Assembly (NCBI GenBank): GCA_013076295.1
Contig: RQOL01000616.1
Coordinates: forward strand, 558,001-622,000
Direction of reading: 5' to 3'
Length of the DNA stretch: 64,000 nt
Origin: Sanderia malayensis
Taxonomy: Eukaryota > Cnidaria > Scyphozoa > Semaeostomeae > Pelagiidae
Under the pieces are notes generated by a model that searched no databases, was not told the DNA's origin, and worked only from the letters and a program-made list of their open reading frames with translations. Positions within the stretch are counted from its first letter, which is position 1, and each line of letters opens with the position of its first letter. Below are positions 34,201 through 45,500 of the stretch, in pieces. A program made the position numbers and the translations under genes.

Positions 34201-37200
34201 CTGTTTTCGAAATCAGCAGCGCATGTTCTTGGCTTTAAATCACATTTAAAATGTTTACCTATTTTTAAAAATATTTGCTTTTTTGTGCCAACGACGCGCA
34301 TTATTCTGGCATTATATCGCATTATTTTCATTCTTATTCGACGCATCGCGGTATACAGTTCTGGTATAGCTAACTAATATTTCTAAGGCTTACTTTATAC
34401 GGCCGCATTTTGGTCGCGTCTAATTTAATTCAAGGAGAATTTGAATTAAATGTGACATAAATGCGGCCGTATAAAGTGAACATTTAATTAAGTGCAGCAA
34501 CTTGAATTAAGTTCATCAGGATTTGCCGAACTTAATGCACAAGTGCGACACAAATGCGACGTGGCTTTATACGGCCGCATTTTGGTCGCATTTAATTCAA
34601 ATTCTCCTTGAATTAAATCACTTCATGTGATATAATGATGAAATATGTCAAATTTTTCCAGTCAAGCACTCTGCGTATGTGTGATACTTTTTTGTTACGT
34701 CACGATGATATGAGGAGTTGAATTAAATGCGGCAAACAAAACACGTATAAAGTGAATGTCGCACTTATGTCGCATTTAGGTCGAATCTAATGAATTAAAT
34801 TAGACGCGACCAAAATGCGGCCGTATAAAGTAAGCCTAAAATATCTTAAGGTAATAACAAAAATAAACTTCAGCTTTAAACGTTTCGATTTATTAATCTT
34901 CATCATTACTTTTTTTAAATAAGGGTAAGTGTACAGACAGACAGCTATGCTTGTTTAGGGTATTGCCTTTTTGGCAGACCTGAAATGGATAACGAAGTGT
35001 TTTAGTAACTGCGTATTGAATTTGTAGTCAGCTTCAACCAGACGTTGGCAATGATATTGAATTTAGCAGCATATCTGTGTCGATGAAGGTCGATCAACAC
35101 GGTCGTCCAGTGAACTCGTCCGATGCATTTGAACTGCTGAGGAGAACAGGAGACGACTCTTCTGGTGAACTCAATGATATTCACGGCTCCGGTAGCAGTT
35201 TGAGATTCAGGGTAATTATTTGTCATTGAATCAACTCTTCTATTTTCTCATGGTTGGCTTTTCGCGTCATTAAGATCTAAGTTAAACGTCGCTCTTCTCA
35301 TGTACCGAATCAATTATGTGAATTAAGTGCATGACAAGAGCGACGTTTAATTTGATTAAGTACGGCAGATTTGGTTTGGAGCGGCAGATTACATTTGGAG
35401 CGACACGTCCAACCTGAACGTTTACTTGAACCTTTGAACAATTACAATTGCAACGGAAGCAGAAGTGTTCTATTGTTACATGCTATTGAGAGCGACAATT
35501 AAGTTCGACGTTTAACTTGCTGCCGCTCCAGAGTCGCTCCACTGCCGTACTTAATTGTATTTGATTCGGCGCATAAAAAGAGCGATGTTTACCTCAGACC
35601 TGAGAAAGTAGCTATCTTTCTTGAGCTGTTCCATTACTTTATTTACCATTTACTGCTGTTTGCAATGTTTTTACATGTCCCTGCTATTGTAAATATAGTT
35701 TCCACTAAATTGTGTCTTGCTGTTGCAGGGAAAACTTGAAGAAAAGCCACCAACTCAAAAACAATCAAAGAAAGTAAATATTTCAAAGAAACATTACATT
35801 TGGATTACATTTGCCTTGCTTTTATTTGTTTTCAGCATGCATTGCATAGAAATACATAAAGTTATCAACCTGCATGACATTCATCATTTGTGTTATTTTC
35901 TTTAGAGAGAAGAAGGTGCAAAAAGGAAAAGTCGATTTGAGTTTGTCGGACCATTGATAACAATATGGTGAGTATACATTGCAATTTCTAATAAATTATT
36001 CTCAGTTGAGCATCCAAAGATGATTGCTTGATGTTTCCAAACATTTTTTGTCTTCCTTTTTTGCGATGTTTACTTGCTTTATGTAATCTTCATGCGTGAC
36101 TCTCGATAGCTCGAGCCTTTTCTACCTCGAGCAAATCTCTTATTTTCTTTGGCATTCGACACATCAAGATAAGGGCCCAAATGACGGGGGTGTGAGGGGG
36201 GTGTGACACCCCCAAAGTTTTTAAAGCCCGGTCCCAGTTGCTATTTTTAGTGATAAAGTCGGTCCCGATCCAGCTGTGGGCTTGAACTGTTTCTTGTTTT
36301 CAATAGTCTTAAACCGAGTTGTACCCTGGGTTGTACAATTCGGAAAACTTTGTTATTCATCTAAAAATCGATCTGTCGTGGAAATAACTCGGTCTTTTAA
36401 TCGCACACACCCCTGAAAAAGTTTGGATTTGCCCCCTTGATCAAGATGCAACTGTATTGATAATCGAGAAATTATTTTCTTTCGTTTGAATTTTAATGCA
36501 TTATTTTTGCCCTTTTGTGCATAGTCCTGCAGATGAAATTGTATTTTGCGGTGCTGCAAGTACATCTGGCGAGATATTGAGCATTTTGACGATCACGAAT
36601 ACAATCAACACAAATGTTGGATACAAAGTATGCTATCAACTAAATTCGAATTCATATACAACTATTTTACTAGTTTATTAAAGTTATAGCACAATTTTCA
36701 GTGCATCTGTATCCTTTCTGTATCTTAGAAATTTTCGTACACTTTCAGGTGAAGACGACTTCGCCCGAAAACTACCGAGTTCGCCCGAGTTCGGGATTGA
36801 TTTCGCCTGGCTCAAGTGTTGAGATCAATATTCATTTACAGCCAGGTAAGAGATTCATACAATGATTTAAACAAGCTATAGCCTCCAATGTTTAATTTAC
36901 TATCAGCGTTTCTTGTTTATTCTCGTGACATCCTTGCGTACAATGGATCATTTTATATATGAACGTCGAGTACCGTAATGCTTTGATTAAACTTTTTATT
37001 TAACCCGGGGCGTTTATTAAGTTTTTTATATTTTAGGGGGGCTTCTATTCGAGGGGGGTTTAAATAAAAGGGGCGTTTAATCGAAGCATTACGGTATTTC
37101 TGTGTTTAAGGGAATCCGATGCATATTTTATTACATGAAACTGAATGCGAGAAAATTTGTTTGCGTTTTCAGATCATACAGAAAATGTCACAAAGGATAA

Positions 37201-38382
37201 GTTTCTCATTCTATCAGCCCTCGTGCCCGAGAAGGACAAAAACGCGGACCTGGGCGCCATGTGGAAGCAGATACCAAAATCAAGTATACTTGAACACAGG
37301 TAATACTATATTCACGTTCTGTTTTTTAATCATGTGTACACTCTTTACTTTTATTCATTTATTTTTTCAGCTATGCTAAAAACTGTTCTGTTGTATTTCC
37401 ATATGTCTTTCTATAATTGAAATTTAATCAGAGTCGTCCCCTTAAAATTTCCAGCACGTTTCTGAATTCAAGTCTCTGTTTCATCCAAGGCTAAGGTGCA
37501 GGTTTGAAGTAGTGACAATGCCAGCACCTTATACGGAGACCCATGAGCCTTCACTGGCATCGCCCAGGAAGGACACAAAGATAGACCCATTGCAAATGAT
37601 GAACAACAGACTGAGAGATCTGGACATCAAGGTTGGCCAATACAAAGGATATGTTTATATTTCATTCATCAGTAAACTCTTCTTGCACCAAGCGTTATCC
37701 AATCGACTTAATTGATTTTCACGCGGTGTGGAAGCTCTGTTACTTTTGTTAATGTTAATGACAAATTAAAAAAATCCCTTGAGACTAAGAAGAATCGTGA
37801 ACATTAAATGGCTATAAAAAAATCAGAAACACCGAGATATATGATAAAACAAAATGCAAAGAATGGGGCGAAATAATAAACTGTTGAAGACTAAGATGGT
37901 ATGGGCACCTCCTCAGACTACCAGAGGAGGCACCAGCTAAACAAGCCCTAAGAGAGTCACAAAAAACAGTAAAAAAAACCAGGGGAAGGCCAAAAACAAC
38001 ATGGCTAAGCTTTATAAATAATGACATTGCACAATTAGAGGTGGAGGGAGATATAGAACACATTGCACAAAATCGCGTTGCTTGAGACGCTATTGTGAAG
38101 GGCGCCATGTCCAATGATGTAGAGCGAAAATGATGATGATGACTTGAGACTAAATCCGTTGCATAATTATTTTATGAATTTAAGACTGAAGAAGGGAATT
38201 TCAACCATTTTTGTTTGTTTGTTTTTTAGATTGACGAACTGCACAGAAAAACGGTAGGCCTAGAACGCTATGTTCGCGTTTTACTTGGAATCATTGTAAC
38301 TCTAATTGTACTGTTCATTTTCTATATTATTATTGTAGTTTGTTTTAGATCTTATGATTTTAGAGTAAGTTGGGCGAGGTAA
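28250..38382 (+). CDS. MOSPD2: Motile sperm domain-containing protein 2, ER contact-site tether
   Basis: This 539-residue protein comes from 19 coding exons: 28250-28288, 28761-28815, 28972-29090, 29513-29552, 29651-29737, 30096-30181, 30430-30498, 30856-30916, 31713-31751, 31834-31888, 32289-32361, 35032-35211, 35729-35773, 35906-35967, 36525-36627, 36749-36845, 37173-37299, 37502-37631 and 38230-38382. Phase closes throughout. Residues about 15-241 are a CRAL-TRIO fold (FDMQDSSLANMDMDLIKFLI, then IVLEMPWILAAAWKIVKTWL). About 242-316 looks disordered. An MSP domain follows at about 320-450 (VKTTSPENYRVRP at 372-384). A hydrophobic helix at 506-528 leaves an 11-residue tail, so it is tail-anchored. 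Family knowledge: the MSP domain binds FFAT motifs to tether the ER to endosomes, mitochondria and Golgi; the CRAL-TRIO part associates with lipid droplets. Exon 12 uses the CAG after gtagt; the other AG nearby would give a stop. Introns hold many transposon fragments. Confidence 0.94.
29127..29458. mobile_element. TA-flanked miniature element, family B copy 1
   Basis: It begins CCATAATGCTTTCATTAAAT and ends ATTAATAAACGCCTACGG, flanked by TA. Internally, AAATGCCCCCC-type modules repeat. It lies in MOSPD2 intron 3. Shorter relatives are at 36973-37094 and 48811-48997. Confidence 0.65.
29778..29995. mobile_element. hAT-like miniature element, copy 2, perfect 8-bp duplication
   Basis: The ends are CAGTGGCGTAGTTAGA and TATCTACGCCATTG. 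The octamer CATAAAGT occurs immediately on both sides (29770-29777 and 29996-30003), which marks an insertion with the 8-bp target duplication typical of hAT transposons. It is 218 bases, non-coding, in MOSPD2 intron 5, and is the reverse-oriented relative of 10720-10948. Confidence 0.85.
31329..31562 (+). pseudogene. Tc1-like transposase fragment (probable)
   Basis: Within MOSPD2 intron 8 the plus strand reads RDNGRVYHEFSNIIGCSKSA, then FDICKNFGKITSITNLPRSG, then RPRTLATPEPNVPQ and a stop. A helix-turn-helix-like stretch followed by NLPRSGRPR is the typical linker of Tc1-type transposases. The catalytic domain is absent and the frame has stops, so it is a relic. Confidence 0.55.
32642..32732. 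repeat. GTGTTTGT-type microsatellite
   Basis: About eleven copies of an eight-base unit (gtgtttgt, with gtatttgt variants) lie in MOSPD2 intron 11. Cys/Val/Phe frames across it are artefacts. Confidence 0.9.
32866..33080 (+). mobile_element. tRNA-derived SINE (probable)
   Basis: TGGCGAAGTGG fits the A box exactly, and GGATCGATTCC about 35 bases later fits the B box with small deviation. The head resembles a class II tRNA with an extra arm. A body with ttgaagttgag repeats follows, then a hairpin around gatccccggcgtaccggg. It lies in MOSPD2 intron 11. The head differs from the SINE at 1936, so it is a second family. The 3' boundary is approximate. Confidence 0.5.
34386..34837. mobile_element. 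Foldback element with perfect 47-bp terminal inverted repeats
   Basis: Bases 34386-34432 and 34791-34837 are exact reverse complements over 47 bases (outer end AGGCTTACTTTATACGGCCG). The CTTTATACGGCCGCATTT word also occurs internally near 34471 (reverse) and 34564 (forward), so the element can fold in more than one way. It has no coding capacity and lies in MOSPD2 intron 11. No target duplication is clear. Confidence 0.85.
35279..35600. mobile_element. Second foldback-type element (AACGTCGCTCTT words)
   Basis: AAGTTAAACGTCGCTCTT near the left end is mirrored by AAGAGCGACGTTTAA near 35335 and by AAAGAGCGATGTTTA near the right end. An inner pair, TTAAGTACGGCAG and CTGCCGTACTTAA, is also inverted. 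It lies in MOSPD2 intron 12, just past exon 12. The boundaries are approximate. Confidence 0.6.
36973..37094. mobile_element. TA-flanked miniature element, family B copy 2
   Basis: The ends CCGTAATGCTTTGATTAAAC and GTTTAATCGAAGCATTACGG are inverted, and TA flanks both sides. This is the most compact and best preserved copy (122 bases), in MOSPD2 intron 16. Confidence 0.85.
37825..38145 (+). pseudogene. Non-LTR retrotransposon ORF2 3' end with ATG-repeat tail
   Basis: Bases 37888-38133 read RLRWYGHLLRLPEEAPAKQA followed by TRGRPKTTW and HIAQNRVA-stop-DAIVKGAM, the well-known C-terminal tail of LINE reverse transcriptases. One in-frame TGA interrupts it. Upstream, another frame gives a matching NTEIYDKT segment. 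A TGATGATGATGA tail follows the stop, as in LINEs that end in microsatellites. It is 5'-truncated, in MOSPD2 intron 18, same strand as the gene. Confidence 0.75.
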
Positions 38383-39569
38383 AGTAATATGTTCAGAATT
38401 GTAAGTTACTTAATTTCAACTACACCCACACTAATTAATTAATCTAAATTAGGAAATAAACTTCGAAATATTTGATGGTTTTTTAGTTCACTAAATTTAT
38501 ATAGAATTAAATTTCTTATTTTGTTAGTTGCCTTAGAAAGTGGGAAAAGTTTATATTTTGCAAAATACACATTTTATTTTATTGGTTGATGATGGTTTCG
38601 TTGAAGGAGATGAATTTCTAAAACCCTCTTAACTGAATAACTTGCAATTGGGTAATTTGGAGTCGAATTTAAGAAGTAGCCCTTGGCTGGATCAAGCGCT
38701 TTGATTTTGAAATATTCTTTCTATTGAAGATTTATTTTGAAATTAGTTATGTTGGAAAGGATGGGTATTAACTAAATTTCAACTCCAGCAATTAGTTTAT
38801 TTATTCAATCTTGTAAATCAACTCCTCGATTTAGAGCATCTGGCAACTTGTAATCGTAGTCAATAGAAAAACATTTGTGTTTTTTTTATTGACAATGTTG
38901 TAATCTATAGAAATAGGAGGATTCGATGTTATATGCTATGCTATCCTCTTAATTCTATATTTAAACTCGATAAAGTTCATTTGTTTAAATAAATCTTATC
39001 ATTATAAAATTGATAGTTCCACATCTGTGCGAGTATTAACATTACATTATAACATTATATTATTCCCTACGACTGTAACTTCTAATATATTGTCTAGTAT
39101 ATGGTGATTTTAGAGCTAGCTGTATAGCTATATATATCACGTGAAATAGCATTTTTTCGCGTCTAATTTTCCACCTTTGAAACATGTATTATATTTATAG
39201 TTTTCTTCGATGAACAAGATTGGTTTTGTAGAATGCATTTTTGAAATTGACTATGAAATAAAGCAATTGTTCTGAACTTTGTATATTTTTCGCACATGCT
39301 TCCGACCCTTTTCATTCCAAGGGTTCAAATGTTTACACCAAGGTTCCTGCCCTCTCCAAGAGTAAAGACTGGGCAAACACTCTAGGAGGGGGGCAGAAAC
39401 CTGCCCATGCCAATGTTTGAATCTCCCACCTCCCACTAATAATTACGTCTCAAGCTTTGGTTTCAGATCCAGACCTCTCCAGCACATGGAGTTGCTATTT
39501 CATTTTGGATTGGTTTGGATTAGATTGGATTGGACTAGAAGGCAACCCGAAGTCCCAGGATGGAAGAAG
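38383..39569. other. MOSPD2-SNAPC4 intergenic region with poly(A) signals
   Basis: Candidate MOSPD2 poly(A) signals AATAAA lie at 38455-38460 and 39257-39262. The SNAPC4 promoter and 5' UTR should lie at about 39300-39569; no TATA box is obvious. Otherwise the stretch is AT-rich and no gene is seen. Confidence 0.5.
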
Positions 39570-42500
39570 ATGGCTAATAAATCATTTTCAACAGATGACC
39601 GTGAAGCACTTTTGAAAGAAATTGGACAGATAAGAGCTGCATTAGAGCCTGACCAAAGTCTTAGAGGGCTAGCACATTTATATGAAGATGACGAAGACCT
39701 AAATTTGGAAGATAGTCCCTCTGAAATAGGTATATGGTTTTAGGCCCGGTTTGCAAATTTTGGATATTCCTGGGTGGTGGGCAGGCAGTGCAGTGCACGT
39801 GCACATGGAGCAACATAGCATTGTTGTTTGGAGGCCTGTTAATGTATATTGCGATTTTGGAAAACAAAAACAAAGGAAGAGTTTAAAATTGCATCCTGAA
39901 AAATGAATGTGAAATTATAAGAAGCTAAAGTAAACCTCCACTAATAAAGCTGAAACCCCCCCACCCCTGGTCACACCCATTCCCATATCTGGTCTACTTT
40001 TTAAGTGATTGTGTTATTGATACTTTATTTAATTTATTTTCAGATGATTTTGATGACGATGGAGATTGGGACAATGACTACATCCCAGAATTTGTAAGCA
40101 GATGAATCTCCTTTAACTTTACTCACTACACATACACTATCGCAGTAGAGGCTACTTTGTATTCAATATTTTACACTGCTTACTAAGTATTTGTTATTTT
40201 GTTAGACTTTCAACTTTTACCTGTTATGCGATTATAACTTTTGATTGTTTTGTCACACACAGCAACGTGCAACAAAAACCTCAGCCTGGTATGGCAGAAA
40301 TTTTCCAGATAAATATTCAAGTTGTGACGAAGAACAGAGCATTGAAGAGAAAGCCATTACAGTTAATAAAAATGCTGCTCACTTGTTAAGACGTGATGCA
40401 TCAACTCCAAGCAGTTTCTTATTTGCTCCATTGACACCTGCTACTGACGAAGGAAAAGTGTCCAATAGAAGTGAAAGCAAAATTTCTCAAAAATTTGACA
40501 CTGCATTTCTAAAAGAAGCATCCATTTCAGGTAAAATGGCAATGAGTAAAGCATACTGTGTTTCTGACATTATGATTTCTAGTTTTGCTTTATATAAAAA
40601 TATTTTCTTACTATGCATGAGTTCATTTTGCCCTTTAGATCCTTCCTCTTCAAGTAGCTTGTCTCTGAGCTCCCTGGAATGTGCTCTTCAGCAAAACAGA
40701 AATTACCAAGTAAGTAGTTAAGTTTTGGATTCATTTCCTCTTTTTGCCAACAAATTTTAGCTGTTGTCATTAATATGAGGACTTTCATGAGACTCAATTT
40801 TTCTCAATATTTCCATTTATCCTTCTAAACAGGATTGTATTTTGATTTGTTTTGATGTAGGAGATAATTAAAGATGAACTAATCAAGATTAATTGTGCAT
40901 TGAACAAAAACAAGAGATTACAGGTATGATGTGATTTTTGATTACTTAATTAACACATTAACATATAGTAAATCAGCATAATGCAAATTTTAATTTAAAT
41001 GGCATATAGTATTTTCTCATATAATTTTGAAATATCTTTCATAAAAATATTATTGAATTATTTTGTTGTAATTTTCTGACCTGTTTACAATGTTTACACT
41101 GTTTTTGTTTTTGCAGCTCTTCTTAAACTGTATCTCCATAACTATGTTATGTCTCTTGCTTTGTGTTTCATAGAATGAGATAGAAAATCGAAAGAACAAC
41201 ACTGTCAGTACTCGAAAGGGGCTTCTTAGTCAATTCAGGCCAACATATCTCAAAGACCAGTTTGGCCAGGTAAATTAATAATAATAATAACAATGCTTAC
41301 ACAGGGTAATCTCTTCAGCACATGAAGTGCTGTTATCAATGAGGGCCCTATATCTAAAAATATAATTTGTCATAAGTAAATTACCTAAAAATATATCTAA
41401 ATATATAATGTTACAAAGGTGTAAAACTAAAAGCTTAGAATAATATATAGTTGTATATATAGTTTATAGTTTATAGTTTATAGTTTATAGTTTATATAAT
41501 AGTATATATAGTTTAGATTAAATATTTATTTTCATTGTAATGCAGGATTTGTCTGTCTGTACATAAATGATAACAGTAAGTTCATTTACCAGAGGATTTA
41601 CTTTGGATTGGATAATACTAAATGTTCTTTTGCCTAACCTAGGGCCCTCCTGATAATGAAGATACAAAAGAACGCAAGCTGCAGACTGTTATTGATCCAT
41701 TTGCAAAAGGAAAGAAGCTATGTAAGTATTAATTTGTTTTTTACATCATCTAAAATGATTTTAGTGATATGTTAGTGACATCTGGAAATTGTTTTCTCTA
41801 ATATAATTTACTTGCCCGCTCATAAATTTGAGTAGTGTTCAAGTCAAACTCCTTGAAATATACCAAATATTTATTAGCCACCTGACTTGCTTTATAAATG
41901 CCTCAAGTTTTGGCCCATATTTCCCTTGGTGCTCAAAGTATTAATATTTTCAATTGGATGGCAAAAAATATTTCCAAGATGGTTAATTTGTTACAAATAC
42001 AGCTCCTTGTTTTTTTTATATTCATTTCATTCTTTGAAATCAAGTTAAAATATATACAACAATAAAAAAAAACTCTAAAATAACAGCTCCTAAAACTATA
42101 TTGACAAATTAAAAAGAAGAAGATAACAACCTAATAAAATGAACCCTTAAATAAAATCCCTAAAAACATAAATTACCTAATAACTGAATTAAAAATTGTT
42201 CGGGAACCTCTGAGGCATAAAAGAGCAGATCTAATCAACCTAAACGATATTTTAGTTCTTATACATGACATGACTTCACTATATTTTTTGTCAGTTTTCT
42301 GTGAAATTTTTTTGGCCAGAATTTTGTGAAAACTTAAGCATTCTGTCCCCATTGTGCCATTGCTGCCAAAAACTAATGGAGTAAACGTTCCATGTTCGAT
42401 CTCAATCACCCTTTGATTATAAGATCTTTTCTTTTCACATTCAGCTCGGCGTAGGATGCGATCAGTTGAGAGGGTTTTATTTGACCTGGCATTCACCTGT

Positions 42501-45500
42501 GCGACTCTAATATAAAAAAATGCAGCCTGACCAGGTCTATAAAACCCTCTCGCCTTCACATCCAGCCGAGCATTATCATCAGTGTTAGCTGAGCAGAGGG
42601 CCATTGTTTCTCCCGTCACAGGCTGCAGCTTAGGTTCCACCTCCACGTCTCGGCATACTTCTGAAAGCAGATTTGCTTCCAAGTCCCTTCCAAGTGCTTC
42701 CAAGTCCAAATACAGCTCCTTGTTGGTTTAAAACGTATATTGGAACTCTTGTCATTTGTTTTTTCTATTTTAGGGACAGAAAAGGAAAGAAAACTTCTTG
42801 CAGAAGGTGTTCGTAATCAAAATTTAGAAAAGATGACTTTCAAACTGAAATCAGAGTGAGTAAACCAATTTTAAATTCATCCCTGTTTTTTGTCAATCAG
42901 ATTTTAATTGCTGAATCATGTTATAGACAGTAAAACCCAACTCTGCCATTTAACCCATTAGTATTTAGTGATAATATTGAGGTTCCCAAAATTCATGTTA
43001 TGTTATCTCCAGACATCAGTCACATGATGTAACATTTAGAGAGCTGTTTTTACTTATCATCAACTATGAGAGATGCCATTTAGTTCAGGCTGTCAAATTT
43101 ACTAAATACAAGTTGCTTGGTGAATAGTGAACTTTTGAACATTTTTCTTTTGTTACAAATTTTCCTATTAATTCTGGTGCCTTTCAGGCTGAATGATTTG
43201 GAAAGACAAGCCAAGAAAAATAACACAGAAGTTGACAATGCTATCGCCGAAGACATCAAGAAACGAATGGAAGGACTCAGGTAGCTATTCTTTCTTTTTC
43301 ATTCTTCATCTCCGCATCATTAGTTTTGTCATTTGTTCTTTCAAATAAAGAGTTATGCTCTTCACTCTGGTGCAACTGGTCTTACATTAAATGCTGTTGA
43401 CCTAACAATGCCAAACAAGCTTTACAGTGCCTGCAGTATGTTATAAATGATATTTTTTTGGTTGTGGATTTCAATTTGTAAAATCTGTATGCTCTCCACT
43501 TTTTCTGAAGAAAATTATCGAAAAGAGAATTGGAAGACAACCTCCTTGGCCTGGACTTCTTCAAAATATCAAAATTATACGTAAGTTGGTTCTTTGTACC
43601 TGATATTGACGTCAGCGTGACTTTGCACTTCTTCCCCCTTTTGGAATGATGTCAGTGTGTGTATATAGATGCTGGATGATGTTAGTGTGTGTATATAGAT
43701 GCTGGATGATGTTAGTGTGTGTATATAGATGCTGGATGATGTTAGTGTGTGTATATAGATGCTGGATGATGTTAGTGTGTGTATGTAGATGTTGGATGAT
43801 GTTAGTGTGTGTATATAGATGCTGGATGATGTTAGTGTGTGTATATAGATGTTGGATGATGTTAGTGTGTGTATATAGATGTGGATGATGTTAGTGTGTG
43901 TATATAGATGTGGATGATGTTAGTGTGTGTATATAGATGTTGGATGATGTTAGTGTGTGTATATAGATGCTGGATGATGTTAGTGTGTGTATATAGATGT
44001 TGGATGATGTTAGTGTGTGTATATAGATGCTGGATGATGTTAGTGTGTGTATATAGATGTTGGATGATGTTAGTGTGTGTATATAGATGCTGGATGATGT
44101 TAGTGTGTGTATATAGATGTTGGATGATGTTAGTGTGTGTATATAGATGCTGGATGATGTTAGTGTGTGTATATAGATGCTGGATGATGTTAGTGTGTGT
44201 ATATAGATGTTGGATGATGTTAGTGTGTGTATATAGATGTTGGATGATGTTAGTGTGTGTATATAGATGCTGGATGATGTTAGTGTGTGTATATAGATGT
44301 TGGATGATGTTAGTGTGTGTATATAGATGCTGGATGATGTTAGTGTGTGTATATAGATGTTGGATGATGTTAGTGTGTGTATATAGATGCTGGATGATGT
44401 AGTGTGTGTATATAGATGCTGGATGATGTTAGTGTGTGTATATAGATGCTGGATGATGTTAGTGTGTGTATATAGATGCTGGATGATGTTAGTGTGTGTA
44501 TATAGATGTGGATGATGTTAGTGTGTGTATATAGATGCTGGATGATGTTAGTGTGTGTATATAGATGTTGGATGATGTTAGTGTGTGTATATAGATGCTG
44601 GATGATGTCAGTGTGTGTATATAGATGCTGGATGATGTTAGTGTGTGTATATAGATGCTGGATGATGTTAGTGTGTGTATATAGATGCTGGATGATGTTA
44701 GTGTGTGTATATAGATGCTGGATGATGTTAGTGTGTGTATATAGATGCTGGATGATGTTAGTGTGTGTATATAGATGCTGGATGATGTTAGTGTGTGTAT
44801 ATAGATGCTGGATGATGTTAGTGTGTGTATATAGATGCTGGATGATGTTAGTGTGTGTATATAGATGCTGGATGATGTTAGTGTGTGTATATAGATGCTG
44901 GATGATGTTAGTGTGTGTATATAGATGCTGGATGATGTTAGTGTGTGTATATAGATGCTGGATGATGTTAGTGTGTGTATATAGATGCTGGATGATGTTA
45001 GTGTGTGTATATAGATGTTGGATGATGTCAGTGTGTGTATATAGATGTTGGATGATGTTAGTGTGTGTATATAGATGATTTTAGTGAATCTTTTCTTGTT
45101 TGCAGCTGCCTAATCGTAGTGAGGACGAATGTCGAGTGAGATGGGTCGTGTTGGATCATCCAAGAATCAATCAATCGCCTTGGACTAACGAAGAAGACGC
45201 TGAACTTGTATTAATCGCCCGAAAGTACAATAATCGCCATTGGGAAAGGATAGCCGAAGAGTTAGGGGTGGGTGAATTATAATTATGTTCATTTTGAATT
45301 CACATAAAGCCTCCCAGTTACGAGCGATTCTGTAGCCGGTACCACTGTTTGCCATGTAGAAGTTTCTAATGTAATTTTCACTTCTTTTGTGCTGTGCAGT
45401 AAGCACCCGCATGTAAGAGCCAGTGAATTAAGAACCTTCCAGGCTGATATTTCTACTCACAACAATAGAAAGGGCAATAGACTATTGTGTTTGGACAATA

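Noticed and set aside
43646..45078. Three long open frames of a repeated MMLVCVYRCW peptide
   Set aside because: They are translations of the 30-bp intronic minisatellite. Coding exons with good splice sites lie on both sides, and one-base deletions in the array break the frame.
43646..45080. CRISPR-like array
   Set aside because: Units are contiguous with no unique spacers, in an animal intron.
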